Shown piece by piece: positions 36,801 to 49,114 of a DNA stretch of 64,000 nt (its first letter is position 1; every line of letters begins with the position of its first letter). Under the pieces are notes generated by a model, which saw only the letters and a list, made by a program, of their open reading frames with translations, searched no databases and was not told the origin of the DNA. The translations under genes were made by a program, and so were the position numbers. Source of the DNA: Rhizomucor pusillus (taxonomy: Eukaryota; Mucoromycota; Mucoromycetes; Mucorales; Lichtheimiaceae); NCBI GenBank assembly GCA_900175165.2, contig FWWN02000451.1, positions 186,001 through 250,000 of the forward strand, in the 5' to 3' direction.

Positions 36801-38426
36801 CAGTTTGGTGTGCAAGGTCAAACTGGAAAGCAGAGTATGTCGACAGCTGGCGAACAGCAAGGCGAGAATGAGCAAGCAGAATCTGCAAATACTGTTGACA
36901 AGCGTTCAGAACCCCAGGATAAACAAGGTGTATCTGAGCGTGGAGCTAATCAAGCCAACGATGAAACAAACGATGATCAACAGGAAGAGAAGAAGACTGA
37001 ACAACAAAAGAGCAATCCTCAGAGAAGTCTGGGTGATGCATTGGAAAGCTGGAGACGTCGTTTAGCAGATGTAGCGGATGCTGACGAAGAAAACGAGCAA
37101 CAAGAAGCTGAAGAGTCTCAAGATGCTGCAAAGGATGATGAAAAGGATGTTCAAGTCAATGAGGATAATGCTTTTGAATATGTTAAAAACGACGAGGATG
37201 CTCATGATCTGCAAACTATGGGCAATGCAGCGAAGGATCAAATCCAAGATATCAACATGGCAGCTATGGATGAAGCAACACACGACGAAGAGAATTATGC
37301 CAGCGAAATGGATATCGATGATCAACAGAAACCAGAAGATATCGATACGATGCCTTTGCCACGGGATGCTATGGATGTGGATGGTCAACAAGATGGTCGT
37401 GGTGCTATCCTTAGTCGACGCTTCCCAGAGGCAGACTTGCCCGAAGAGGGCGAAGTACTTACCATGGATGAATCTCTTGTGGCTCATCAGCCATTGGATC
37501 AAGAAGATATTGAGCGCATGCGTCAAGAACTCGAAACCACTGTTTCTGAGTGGCGTGAAGAAGGACGTGATAGTCAGCAAGCTAGGGAGCTCTGGCAACG
37601 CTACGAGAACCTTACTCATGATCTAGCTATGGGACTTTGTGAACAGTTGCGACTTATTCTTGAACCCACTTTGGCTACAAAGCTCAAGGGCGATTACCGT
37701 ACTGGCAAACGACTCAATATGAAGAAGATTATCCCTTACATCGCTAGTCAGTTCAAGAAGGACAAGATTTGGTTACGACGAACAAAACCAAGTAAACGTC
37801 AATATCAAGTTATGATTTCAGTTGACGACTCCAAGTCCATGTCTGAATCTCGCTCGGTCCAGCTGGCGTACGAAGCATTGTCTTTGATATCCAAGGCATT
37901 GTCGCAACTTGAAGTTGGTGACCTGTCCATCACATCGTTTGGCGAACGCATTCGTATACTGCATCCATTTGACCAGCCGTTTACAGCTGAATCTGGCGCA
38001 TCTGTTCTGCAACAGTTCACCTTTGCACAGGAGCAGACAAAGGTCAAGGAGCTGATTGAAACCTCGCTGTCCTTGTTTGAAAATGCCAAATCATCGTCGC
38101 AGCAAGAACTCTGGCAGCTTCAACTCGTTATTTCTGACGGCATCTGCAACAATCATGACCAACTTCAGCAACTTGTTCGTAAAGCTATGGATCAACAGGT
38201 CATGATTATCTTTATCATTGTTGACAACAAAAAGGATGAAAAAGATTCTATTCTCAAGATGCAGCAAGTCAGTTACTCGACTGTCAATGGCAGCATGAAA
38301 ATCGAATGGAAGCCATACCTGGAAACGTTCCCCTTCCAATACTTTATGGTCCTGCGTGATATCAATGCCCTGCCTGAAGCTTTGTCAGACGCACTTAGAC
38401 AATACTTTAGTTTCGTTTCTGCATAA
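21836..38426 (+). CDS. MDN1: Midasin (Rea1/Mdn1), dynein-like AAA+ ribosome assembly ATPase
   Basis: Fourteen exons (21836-22239, 22301-22388, 22451-22749, 22807-23135, 23198-29682, 29745-30014, 30080-30407, 30465-30619, 30677-30835, 30896-31019, 31123-31212, 31268-31342, 31377-31540, 31599-38426) join in frame to 5265 residues; the yeast protein has about 4900. Six Walker A sites are visible: GVTGSGKT (about 352), GETGTGKT (699), GPTSAGKT (1119), GETGCGKT (1418), GSPGVGKT (1754) and GPSASGKT (2062). Walker B sites such as ILLDEINLA and WVLLDELNLA are intact; AAA6 has the degenerate WLLIDNANL. A long helical linker follows, then an Asp/Glu/Gln-rich region (about 4360-4965), then the MIDAS domain with DDSKS (5066-5070). 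Midasin removes assembly factors such as Rsa4 and Ytm1 from pre-60S particles in nucleolus and nucleoplasm. The upstream GTG frame extension (21788) was rejected in favour of the first ATG. Confidence 0.98.
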
Positions 38427-39701
38427 CAATATCTTTCTCTCGATTTGACTATATTACCATACTTTCAAGAAATTCACTCGGATAATTGAAATAATTGTAC
38501 GAAGCTATAGTCAGTCGTAACTTGATACGCCGGGGAGCGTAGGTTAAAATTGTAGATCTCATAGAAGGTAGTAAAAGATATGTCCATCGACGCTATGAAC
38601 AATATGGTTAGCTAGTGCTTGGAAGATGAGCGGTTGATCTTTGATCCTTGGAAGCAAATGTGACACAACAAATAACCTTGCAGACTTTAGCTTTCCAAAA
38701 TTGTCAAGACCGCTTTCAAATCATGCAATCGATGTAATTATCCAAGATTCAAACATCAATCCTTGCAATATTACATGAGCGGTGCTGTTCTCCAACTAGC
38801 CGCTTTAACGTGATCCGGAGCGCCGGATATGATTCCATTTGTTACTCAAACTTCAGCGGATCGTGATCATTGGATATCTTGCTGCTCTAGACATCATTAC
38901 ACTTCTATTTTTCCTGTCCAAATATACTCCCGAAGCTATTGTACAGAATATCACGTGTGTGTCTGGAGATTCTGCAAATTTGATGCTTTACTGTAATATC
39001 TCTTGCAAATCGATGCAGGAATTTAGATATGAGTTCCAGCGATTTCATGGAATTTCTGTAAAATATGCTGCTGTCGTCGCGGGGAACCCAAATTCATCTA
39101 AGAGAAAGTCAATACTGGTGACAACCTCCAGACAATATATTTTACGTCATGTAACATGTATTTTAGAGTCGTTGTAAAGAAGAAACTGTCCCGAAATTAA
39201 GAGGAGCACGTGAGTAAAATGTAAATCTCAAGCGAATGGTATGCGACAATTGTCAGAGAAAAGGAATCATGGCAGGAGCGGAATTGCGCGAAATTGGAAA
39301 GAAGCCGATAAGGACAATAACTTGATCGAGATTATACGGTGCAAGGAAAACATTATATAGTAGCTGAGACGCTTGGCATTCGTCGCACACAACGAGCTGT
39401 CAAGGAGCGCTGTGATTGTGGGCACCAAATTTACGGTCCCGCATATTGTCTATATAGCTTTTCTTCTCTTCCACCTCGTGGCTCCTTGTCCTTTCCCAGA
39501 AAGCAGGGCTGTAACACACACTCTGTTTTGTGTGTCCTGTTCTTTCCTTGTTCTCATCTCGAGCACGCATCTCTTTTCTTCCTCGACCGGTCGCCATAGC
39601 AATCATCACGCTGACTTTATCGTCGTGGCTACCATTTTAACGCTCAATACGATCCTTTCGTCTACACATTCATCATTACCAACAGACGTCCTCTAGCCGC
39701 G
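38427..39701. other. Intergenic: MDN1 3' end and Kelch-gene promoter
   Basis: About 1.3 kb. A 113-codon frame at 38839-39177 opens at TTG and lacks any family match, so it is not called. The last 250 bp before the Kelch gene are pyrimidine-rich (many CTCTT and TTCTT runs, 39460-39690), as expected for a fungal promoter and leader. Confidence 0.5.
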
Positions 39702-42700
39702 ATGTCGTTGTTCTCGAGGATTACAAAGAGCAGCGATAAATCGCCTTACCCCTGGTCACAGCGCAAACTCAGTGGAGGCACCAGTAGCAACGCTGTACCT
39801 AGATTTGGACACGCCGCAACAGCACTCCAAACCGAACAGCTCTTAATATACGGCGGATACCACAAGAGCCCCAACAAGAAAGATCTATTTATTGTCGATA
39901 CTGGTAAATATATCTTGATACGACTCTTGTTTTCTCCCTCTCTCTTTTTTTGCCTCGATAACTTTATATCAATCGGAACATACATATATGTTGCTAAAAA
40001 TAATGTGAAACATAGGGAATATCTCTGTCAATACCCTGAATGCATCGGGCGACATCCCTCCTCCACGAAGCTTTGCCACTGTCGTATCAGTCGGTCACCA
40101 TGTCCTACGTGAGTTTCCATATGTTGAAGAGTACTCGGGATAACATGAAGTATTTATCTTACCATAATTAGTCTATGGTGGAGAACCGACGATGCCTGAT
40201 GAAAAATGGGATCCTCATGCATACTTTCTAAATATCAGTTAGTATTTCCCGCGGAAATTTCAACGAGCAACGACTTGTTTCCTAACATGATATACTTGCC
40301 AGGTAATAAGCAGTGGTCCAGGATCCGCATGGACGGCCATTTACCAGTAGAGAGATCACGACATTCTGCTGTCGTCGCTGACGGAGTCATGTATGTTTGG
40401 GGAGGACAGCGCGCAGGCCGATATTTGAACGATTTAATTGCATTTGATATGAATGAATGTGAGCTCTACGCTGCATTGCAGAGATTTAAAAAGGCAATAT
40501 TAATTAAGATGCAAGTAGATCCATCAAAATCTCAGTGGGAATTTATCGTGCCTACAACAGGTGAAGGTCCGTCCGCGCGCGCTGGCCACGCCGCTGTAAT
40601 TTTTGATAACAAGATGTATATGTGAGTTGTAAAAATAAGTAATAGTCGGGGAATTCCTGGAAGATTGGTGGACACTAACTATTTTGATCAGATTCGGCGG
40701 CACAGATGGCGACCATCTTTACAACGATATTTGGGCTTTCGATTTACAAGCACGAGCATGGGCGCAGGTTCCTGCCGTAGGATTTATCCCAGTTCCTCGC
40801 ACAGACTTTGCTGCAGCGGCTGTCAACGGCGTAATGTACGTGTTCGGCGGCAGAGGACCCGACGGCCAAGATTTGGGGGATCTCTGCGCTTTCAAAATGA
40901 GAAGTAAGTTCCAAATGTATGATCTAAGTATCAAGAATCAAAACAAACACACGTTGATTGTAGGTCATCGCTGGTATATGTTTCAAAATATGGGACCTAC
41001 ACCATCGGCAAGATACGGCCTTAGTCTCACTGCAGTCCGGGAAAAGATGTTTGTCATTGGAGGTGATGCCAGTAGTGGCAAGCTAGAGGATGTATCTTTT
41101 GCATATATCTTGGATAGTGGTAGGTTGCATTGGATTTTCATAGTTTTCTGGTTTTCAAACATCTCAATCTTTCAGCAAAAATCCGTTATCCGCCCGAGGC
41201 ACTTATTCAAACACCGCCTCAAGCAACACCGCCCCAAGAAGCCGAATATGTATATCAAAAAGGGCCCTTGCCTTCAAATATACAAAACTCTCAAAGCACT
41301 CCCGTTAGATCAGCACCATATCCCCAGAATTCACAGCAACACCAACATCAACATTTGCATCTTCATCAACAGCAGCAACAACAGCAACAGCATCCAACCA
41401 CCGAGATAGTTTCAGCAAACCACGACATGGAAGCATCTCCTCCACAACTATTCAACGAACCACAGTCTTCAGCATCTACACCATTGCCAGGCAACACAAA
41501 CCGTACCCCACCCCCCAGTATACGATCTAATGGATCGGAAACAAGTCCTCAGCCTGTAAATACATATGGATGGAACTTTACTAGAACCTTGCTAATTATT
41601 TCCTTTTTCATTTTACCCAGACTGGAAAACCAAGGCATGCATCAGTTATACCAGAGGCAGTTAGACGTCGTACTCGAACGACTTCACCTATGCCATTTTC
41701 AGAAATAGATACCAGCTCTTCCCATGAAAAGTACTCAGACCCAACCTCACCATCCTCTATCAATTCAACTGACCATGACTTGCCGATCGCGCCCCAGCGA
41801 AGTAACATGCAATATACGGATGAAAGACAGCAGCATCAGCAACAACACCAATTACAACAACAACAGCAGCAGCAGCAGCATGCAACACCGCGACCAAGTC
41901 ACGCGAGGAATACGATTGCTGGGGCTACTCCTCCTCCCCGCCCTTCTCGCGAAGGCGTCGACTTGGGCACCGCGGCTAGGTACAATATCGTAAACAAAGA
42001 GCATAACGTAATTGATGATAGGCCAAGATCACATATGTCTCGACACGTCGAAGCTGCACCAGTCCGATCAGCATCGCCACATACCATGCCGAATGGACGC
42101 ATCCACGATACAGCTGCAAACGGACTGCCTCCTGATCGAAGTCTTTCCCCCACCCATCGTCAGCAAGCTCACCAGCCCACAATGAACTCTACTTCTCCGC
42201 AACCGTCAGCGTTGAGACCGAAATCTTTGATGCCCTCCGTTGATAGCCCGATGCAGGACGAAAAGGCGAATTTGCTACGCGAACTTAAAGCCCGGGAAAT
42301 GATCATTACAGAAATGAAGAAGAAGGAGCAATGGTGGCGAATGGAAGTATCTATAGCTCGGAAAATGCGAGCTGCCAGAGGCGAGACATTTGACGACCAA
42401 GCGCAGACTGAAGAGGCCATGCTTGTAGAATTCAGCGATGCATCCCCGGATAAACTCAAGCTGTTTGAACAGCTCATCGCTGTAAAGTCTGAAATACGAC
42501 GTGTCAAGCAGTCCATTATCCATCAAGCTCAGCCAATGTCACTTAAAGTAGAACAAGCTGACCGGATGCGAATTGCAGCTCTCCAGGAAGCCGGATATTT
42601 CAAATCCAAATATCATGCGCTTAAGTCTCAGCAGTCAGAGGAGCTGGCAAGGATAGAAATGGAACGTGCAGCAGATTTGGAGAAACGGTTAGCTCTAGCG

Positions 42701-43273
42701 ATGGCAGAAAACGATAACCTAGGACGGCAGCTGGAGCAATTGCAACAGAGAGCGCAGCATGACCATGCTTCGCGGTTAGCAGCGGAAGAACGAGCCAAAG
42801 AAGCGCACGAACGGGCGCAGGAAGCACAGGAAGCACACCAACGTGCTCTAGACGAGTTGGCAAAGATGCATACCCGAGCAACCAAAGCCGAAAACCAGGC
42901 ACGCGAGGGTGCTCTTCAAATCGCGGAACTTACGCATCAACTGGCGCAGGTGCTGTCATCCGAAACATCCTCTCACGAATTATCTGAGGCTCATCTTTCC
43001 ATATCGCGACTCGAGGCTGCCAATCTCAAGGCTAGAAATGAGGCTGCATCCTTGAGACAGCGGTTAGCGGAGAGCATGGATGAGATTGCAAGGCTGCGTA
43101 CGCTTTTGGGCGAACGGGAAGAGGCGCTAAAAGAGGCGACTCGACAGCTAGAAGATTCAGACATCCAGCTCGGTATGATGCGCGATGCTCTAAGTCGGAA
43201 AGGCATCGCTATCAATGGCATCCCTGCGTCCTCCAAACCTCAAGCCACTCCTACCATCATGGGCGGTTTTTGA
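39702..43273 (+). CDS. Kelch-repeat plus coiled-coil protein (Tea1/Kel1-type polarity factor)
   Basis: Nine exons (39702-39903, 40016-40108, 40172-40237, 40303-40458, 40516-40621, 40692-40903, 40964-41119, 41176-41555, 41621-43273) encode 1007 residues. Residues 20-330 form a six-blade Kelch propeller with repeated GG-Y/W motifs: LLIYGGYHKSP, VYGGEPTMP, MYVWGGQRAGRYLNDL, IFGGTDGDHLYNDIWAFD, MYVFGGRGPDGQDLGDL and FVIGGDASSGKLEDV. Residues 330-660 are P/Q/S-rich with two polyQ stretches. Residues 670-980 are a long coiled coil. The same order occurs in fission yeast Tea1/Tea3 and budding yeast Kel1/Kel2, which mark growing cell ends and link microtubules or the exit network to polarity. The C-terminus (QATPTIMGGF) carries no membrane or lipid signal. 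Orthology to one named member is not settled. Confidence 0.92.
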
Positions 43274-43404
43274 TAACTTATATACAGTACAGTGCATACG
43301 TATACATATATCAATGAATCAAAAATGTACTTTATCGTTCTATACAAATGTCATCCTTGGGTATGCATGAGAAAAACCAAAACTTGAGGTGAAAAACATT
43401 GTCT

Positions 43405-43867
43405 CTATCCTTCACGCCATTGATGCTGGCATGCTTCGTTGCAGCACTTGTAGAAAATGGACATTGGTTCGTCTGCTGATCGAATTTGGATTTGCATAAA
43501 GTACGCTCGTTCGTGCTCGCATTTTGGACAAGTAACTGGTTAGTTGATATGCAACTGTTAACACGCAAAGCTACTAAAGGGTATTTTATTACACTACATC
43601 AATCACTCACTCTCTGTCGAATCTACATTCTTCCATGCGTCCGCACCGCCTAACACATCGTCCAATTCTTTACGTTGTAGTAATCTTCGAGTTGTATGCT
43701 AGATCAATGCCCAAGTCAGCAACAGATTGCAAGCGCTGCAGAAGGATTTCAATAGTACTCACCCTCTTTTGAATGCTATAGACATACGGGCAGGTCTGAC
43801 AGTAGAAATCTTGACCGCCTTCGTTTTCGATCAGAAGCAAGTTCGAGCAGTGTGGGCAGAAGAGCAT
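43405..43867 (-). CDS. RPC11: RNA polymerase III subunit RPC11 (RPC10/POLR3K), TFIIS-like
   Basis: Three exons (43867-43763, 43698-43611, 43535-43405) give 107 residues, the usual size. The N-terminal zinc ribbon is MLFCPHCSNLLLIE with FYCQTCPYVYSI; the conserved middle is KELDDVLGGADAWKNVDSTE; the C-terminal TFIIS-type ribbon contains CPKCEHERAYFMQIQIRSAD followed by EPMSIFYKCC. The Arg-Ser-Ala-Asp-Glu loop carries the acidic pair needed for transcript cleavage. RPC11 gives Pol III its intrinsic RNA cleavage and helps termination and reinitiation. A longer in-frame ATG at 43999 was rejected because the family starts at MLFC. It is divergent from the HeH/MAN1 gene. Confidence 0.97.
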
Positions 43868-44004
43868 GGCTGCTGAGCTGTAGTTGGTGGCACAGGCACG
43901 AACAATCGCAGATTTTTTTTGCTTGCGGTCTCCAAATTTCCCAAAAACCAAGGCGGCGCATGAACGCGTCTTTACCTCTTTTTCCCCTGTTTCCGTCACA
44001 AAAC
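43868..44004. promoter_or_regulatory. Shared 137-bp divergent promoter of RPC11 and the HeH/MAN1 gene
   Basis: The start codons are 137 bp apart in opposite directions. The interval holds an ACGCGT hexamer at 43964-43969, identical to the MluI cell-cycle box bound by MBF in yeasts, and a T8 run. A single hexamer can occur by chance. Confidence 0.55.
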
Positions 44005-46415
44005 ATGTCTAGCGACGAGCAGGCTACAGACATACCGTATCAACTGTATTATCTGGGTAACACGGACATCCATTTTGCATTGCGCTTCATGGCATTTACT
44101 GGTATATACTTCAGAATACGATTTTGCACCTGAAACTGTGACACGGTACCAGCTTCAGGCGATCCTGCAGGCCCACGGTATCGATATTAAAAAGTCCATG
44201 AAGAAGTCTGATTTAGTCAAATTGTTCAAAAAGCATATACTGAGGAACCGTGATGCCATCTTGGCCGAATATTGGGAAAAAGAGCGTCTGAAACATGAAG
44301 AAGAGGAGAAACAAAGCGAAGAAAGCGAACGTGCACAGCGTGCTCGACGACGAACAAAAACACCTGAAGACGAGGACGAGAGCGAAACTCCGCCTCTCCT
44401 GAAATATGTAAGAATGCTTGATTGCATTTTGGTAATGAACGCGAGTCTTCATATATGGTATATAGGAAAGCGTCCAAGGTGCTAGTCTCTCGATGTACCC
44501 TGCAGTGGAGGATACTTACAAAGTAGGGGATGAAAAGGCGAGACCAAGTCGATTTGTCATGTCTCGGACGTATGGATTAAGAAAGTGCTTGTGTGCATAG
44601 GAACCATTGTCCACTTGGACTGAGTCTTCGGTGAATAATTTTGCAAATATTGAAGAATCAGATAGCTATAACGGAGAGGAATACCAGAAACAGTCTATGA
44701 GTGAGCAAACAAGAGCTGCAGCAAATGGCTCCAAATCTTCATGCAGCGTGTTAAACCGTGTAAATCATGCTATTCGCAGCTTAATTTCCGGGCGCAGCAA
44801 ACCAGAAACTCCCAAAAATGATTTTCCTGAGATTTTGATGCAAGATGAAGACGAGGACGAAGATGAGGATTTTGAACTTAATGCAGACGAGGAAAACGAA
44901 ATGGATGATCACGATGAACTTTATTCTAGCGAACCGGACGAAGATTTGGATTCTGAAGAGATTAGAGCGCTCATTAGAGGTATAACGGACATATACATCT
45001 CTCAGCGAATGGTAAGATTTTAATGCTAAAGTCCATGTAGATCTGAAGCAAAGCCCGCAAGAAATCGCTCGGCAGGCACGAATGCGGTATATAAGGGACA
45101 AAATTGAGACGTTCGCAAACAAGACGTTTAAAACTTTCAAGGACATCGTCCATACAGTACGCAGCGTCACATTGTTAGCTCTACTTTTGATTTTCTTCAA
45201 TATGTTGGTAATAACGCTTGCACGCAAAAAAGTGGGCTATTGCTCTGAAGTTATGCGTAAGTATCATCAAACTTGCACCCTGATTTCAATTTATTTCTGA
45301 TTTTTTATCTGGATAACAGCACGCAAAACTTTTGGATTTCTTCCTCCAGCTTGCATCCCTTGTCCAGATCACGGCACTTGCATTGGCGGCCAACTTACGT
45401 GCGACCGTCTTTACAAGAGACGCCATCTGTTCTACAATCCCTCCGGCATTCTACCTATCGCCGATGAATGCGTGCTGGATTCTGCAATTGGAAAAAGTGT
45501 TGCACAAGCTGAAAAACGCATAAAAGCAGTCCTCGCGAGAAAACAGGGCAAAGCAGAGTGCAATTATTTACTCAACTCTGAAGAGAGCGGTTCCGAGTCG
45601 AGTGTGCCCATGGTACAGACTAAATTGTCAGATGTACTTGAAAGAGCTCAACAATATGGAGAGGTACGGCGCGAATTCTGACAAATCTTTTAAAGCGGCA
45701 TGGACTTATGCTTTTATACAGTTCAACAATCCTATGGTATCCGACTTGGAAGTGTTATCATTCGCATCTAAAAGTGTACTTTCCGATCCTCACATTTATC
45801 ACTGGGACATGTAAGTGTCTTTTATACCACGTAATATCTATTTTTATTCATATTTTTCTACTATCCACGCAGCGACGGTGAAGTTTATCTCGCAACTGAC
45901 AGAACAAAATTTTCGATCGCTTGCAGTGCGCGGCTCCTTGCTGCAAAGATACCATCAACTGCTAAGAAGACTGCGCTAGGTAAAAAATCTTTGCGAAAAC
46001 AAGACGTTTATTTTAAAAAGGCTAAACGACGGTCGGTTGCAGCTTTGCTTGGACTGCTAAGTGTGTTACTTGCCGTTTGGTATCAGTATATCTGGAAAGT
46101 GCAGGCTCGAGAAAGGTTCAACGCACGTGTCTTGTTGGTCGTCCAGATTCTGGAGGAACAGGTATTTTTAACAGTTACGTACGCTTCCCAGTAACTAATG
46201 TTTGTGTTCCCTAGTTGAAAAAGCATGCAGATAATCCCGAGATAGATCCTGCATGTTCAGTGATCTCTCTGCGCTCCAAAATAACCGATACATATCCTGT
46301 GACTCCAGAGGAGTGGGGCCGTATATGCCAGATCCTGCGCAAATTGGGCAAAGTGCGCCAGAGTTTCCGAGACGTGAATGGTGAACCGAGGGAATACTGG
46401 GAACTTGTGGGCTAG
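44005..46415 (+). CDS. HeH/LEM-like inner nuclear membrane protein (MAN1/Src1/Heh family)
   Basis: Nine exons (44005-44056, 44115-44407, 44466-44522, 44601-44979, 45041-45256, 45320-45663, 45722-45810, 45873-46161, 46215-46415) encode 639 residues. The N-terminus has a helix-extension-helix fold (YDFAPETVTRYQLQAILQAH, KKSDLVKLFKKHIL) at about 18-60, then an acidic, basic-patch-rich nucleoplasmic region. TM1 is near 302-321 (SVTLLALLLIFFNMLVITLA) and TM2 near 530-549. Between them lies the luminal domain with the MAN1-Src1 cysteine signature CIPCPDHGTCIGGQLTC. The C-terminal MSC winged-helix domain ends EPREYWELVG. Such proteins tether chromatin to the nuclear envelope and recruit ESCRT-III (Cmp7/Chm7) to seal holes. 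Whether it is the Lem2 or Man1 type is not resolved. Confidence 0.93.
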
Positions 46416-48115
46416 CTTGTTTCCTGTACCATCCTTCACCTATTTATTCAGCCATCTGTATGTACACCTCTCTGTTCACCGCTACATATCTTTATATTAA
46501 AAAGAAATAGTCAAAGTTAAATTACAAACAAAGAAATACAGGAATGAATATGAAGAAGTCAAGAGCGAGTAGCAAATGTAGTTGATTGGGAACAAGAGAT
46601 AAGAGCATTACGTTAGTACTTGCGCTACTGCTGCGTAATCATAATTGATAATTGATACTTACGCCCCGAAGGGTAATCCTCGAATTCGCGAGGGACCAGA
46701 CCGCGCATCTAGTGTTTCTGTATCAGCCTGTGTGCACCGCAGCAAAGTAAATCAGTAGACATACTTTGTACCCGTGGGGTCGGTCTATTAACATAAAGAA
46801 GCACGACCGAGGACTTGAAGTGATGTATTGCGAGAGGCGGGAGAAAAGAGGATATTTGAGGTGGCGGGTCAGGACAGAGGTCATGTCGGCTACGAAGTTA
46901 AGCGTCAGAAATGGTACTGCACCTCGTGTGAGCAGCCAACATACCGGGATGTTTGAGAGAACAGAGCCAAAGAACGAGATTTTGGATCCAGGTCCCTTTT
47001 TATATTCGCAGCTGTGATTCAATGCATTAGTTGACGCGTTCCTGCTGTCTTTGAATGCTTATACGTGGATTGCATTCGTAATAGGATCATATTCCTGAAG
47101 GTTACATTGGAGGCATCAACGTACGTCGAGGAAGATAACCAGGATAATACCAATCTTGCTACCTGTATTTGACAGAAGATAATGAAGTGCCTCATCTACA
47201 TCATAATACGTATAAATTGTACAGAAAAGTTCTAAAGGTTTGCTTTAGTTTCTTGGAAATTTTAGGACGCATTCAAAGAAAGCAACAAAAAAAGAGCACC
47301 TATGTTCGGGGCAAAGGTGCGGAATCTCGTGTAAAATCACGTCTTAAGCAAGATACAAACCTATGATGCACAGTCTTGCCATACAGCTATCAATNTATAC
47401 GGAAATATGATTGAATCTACAAGATATTTGATTCTGCTAACACTTCAGGATTTATTATTAAATATTATTCTGCAAGGCAAGCTACTTGATAACTGTGTTG
47501 TTCTATCCATACCGTTTGTCTTATATCAAAAAACTCTAGTTTAGTAAAAGATACAACCTTCTACTATTATAATGTATCCCCGATAATTTCAAGGCCTCGG
47601 TTACAGGATTTTGCTTGAAAATAGTGAGACTTGAAAGTTGACGTCGGAAGTCTTACTAGGAATCTACTGCTAAGTATAAGAAGATGGTTTGCGGATTTGT
47701 TTCGAAGCAGCAAGAAGCTAGATTTAAGTGTAGTATTCTCTCAAACATCGATTCATGCGAGTTTATTCTACAGACTCGGATCAGCCATGAGCTTCAGCGA
47801 ACGAAGCGCAGCGAGCGAATCAAGGCGTGAAGTGCTTGTCAAACAAATAAATGAAGCTTCTAATAAATCTGTAATAGACTGCGACAGATGGATTGCCTTT
47901 TTTAAATATCCAATAGATATTTCTGTCTTTTTTAATTCATGCAGATATATATGTACAGACAATATAAAGAGAAGGAAGGATAAGGCAGGGCAGATCTCTA
48001 TACAAAGGCTAGCAGAAAGAATATGTAAAACGGTGGAGAGTGTGGAGAAGGCCAGAAAGGCGTTGTTGAAATTTAGGCGGGTGAGGGGAGTACATGCACA
48101 CATTCTTCTTGTCAT
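46416..48115. other. Intergenic between convergent genes, no supported gene
   Basis: A 1.7 kb AT-rich stretch between the 3' ends of the HeH gene and the TMEM198-like gene. It contains one ambiguous base (n) near 47395. The longest frame (47631-48119, +) starts at TTG, runs into the antisense of the neighbour and has no domain. An exact 13-mer resembling part of 5S rRNA lies at 46892-46904 but the rest does not fit. Confidence 0.45.
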
Positions 48116-49114
48116 TTAGACACGGCGCCAGCCAGCGCGCATGGGATAGCTTTCTGACCAGACTGGAGGTTGTCGGCGGTGGATGGCGCAATATTGCACA
48201 AACACGCCAACGATAGCCAACGCGAGTGTGCCGCCGAGCATGCCACGAACGCCGGAGCTTGACTGGATGAGTACGTCTGTGCTGCGAGCTTGCAAAAAGT
48301 CCTTGACAGCCTGAGCGAAACCGGTCTGGGCGTACAAGTCGATGCCGATAAAGATAACAAAGGAACCGATAAAGGATGTTGCGACGATAATGAGGAATCG
48401 TTCAAAGAAGAACATGAGCAAAGCGCCAACAACGCAACAGCAGATAATGAGGATAGCGCGTCCCCAGTTGGATTGGATCACACCATTGTCAGCCCAAGCC
48501 AAGAACCAGATGGCTGCCATGTAACCCAGTAAGGCACCCAGCAAGAATACAGCAAGGAAGAAGCAGCATGATAAAAGTGCACCGGCCAGCAAACCAACCA
48601 CAATGCTGACAACCAACAGAATTGTCTCGCTATTGCTACCATAGTCTTCCTTTGCATTGATCAGGATAATGTAGGCAACATTGCTGCCGACGTAGAAACC
48701 GACAAGGAACATTGTGAACTTTTGGTGGACGCCTAAACGGGATTCCGGTACGGGAACGTTTAGTCCCGTGTCCTTTTGATTTCTGTTGAGAAATTTTTTC
48801 GTTTACCTCCTGCAAGGCATAGATATAAACCGGTAATGAAAAGGATGATACTCAAGACGATAGCGTGTACGCTCACGGTGTGCCCGGCAACTATGTAAAT
48901 ATATTACGATGAAACATCAGGGTGGTTAGGTCAGCATATATACGAAAGATAGAACCGACAACTTTCTCCGGTTCCGAACCAACTCACTTGGAATTTCAAC
49001 GGTATTCTGGTCAGACAGCGGGTCTCTGGCAACCAAAGGTAACGCACTTGCAAGTTGCGTAAAAACCAGCATACAAAACGTGTAAAAAAAGTTGTTGACT
49101 TTGAGCGAGGTCAT
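48116..49114 (-). CDS. TMEM198/DUF4203 multi-pass membrane protein
   Basis: Three exons (49114-48988, 48890-48807, 48732-48116) give 275 residues. The chain begins with a signal peptide (FFYTFCMLVFTQLASALP), a short luminal part, and about seven closely spaced hydrophobic helices: IVLSIILFITGLYLCLAGG, FLVGFYVGSNVAYIIL, ILLVVSIVVGLLAGALLS, FLLGALLGYMAAIWFL, AILIICCCVVGALLMFFFE and IIVATSFIGSFVIFIGID are readable, then one near the C-terminus. The Gly-rich helix pattern with the GFYVGS motif is that of the TMEM198/DUF4203 family. Animal TMEM198 is linked to Wnt receptor phosphorylation; the fungal function is unknown. Start: the longer in-frame ATG at 49294 adds unlikely sequence, so the Met giving the signal peptide was chosen. 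Confidence 0.82.

Noticed and set aside
35559..36888. Several long hydrophobic minus-strand ORFs (up to 209 codons)
   Set aside because: They are antisense to the Asp/Glu/Gln-rich region of midasin; reversing acidic codons gives Leu/Phe/Val-rich false membrane proteins.
38839..39177. 113-codon plus-strand frame after MDN1
   Set aside because: Starts at TTG, the first ATG is far inside, and there is no family resemblance.
46892..46904. CGAAGTTAAGCGT, identical to the core of many 5S rRNA genes
   Set aside because: The flanks do not form 5S helices and the internal control C-box is missing; no T-run terminator at the right distance.
47631..48119. 162-codon plus-strand frame
   Set aside because: Opens at TTG, overlaps the antisense of the TMEM198-like gene's 3' end, shows no domain.
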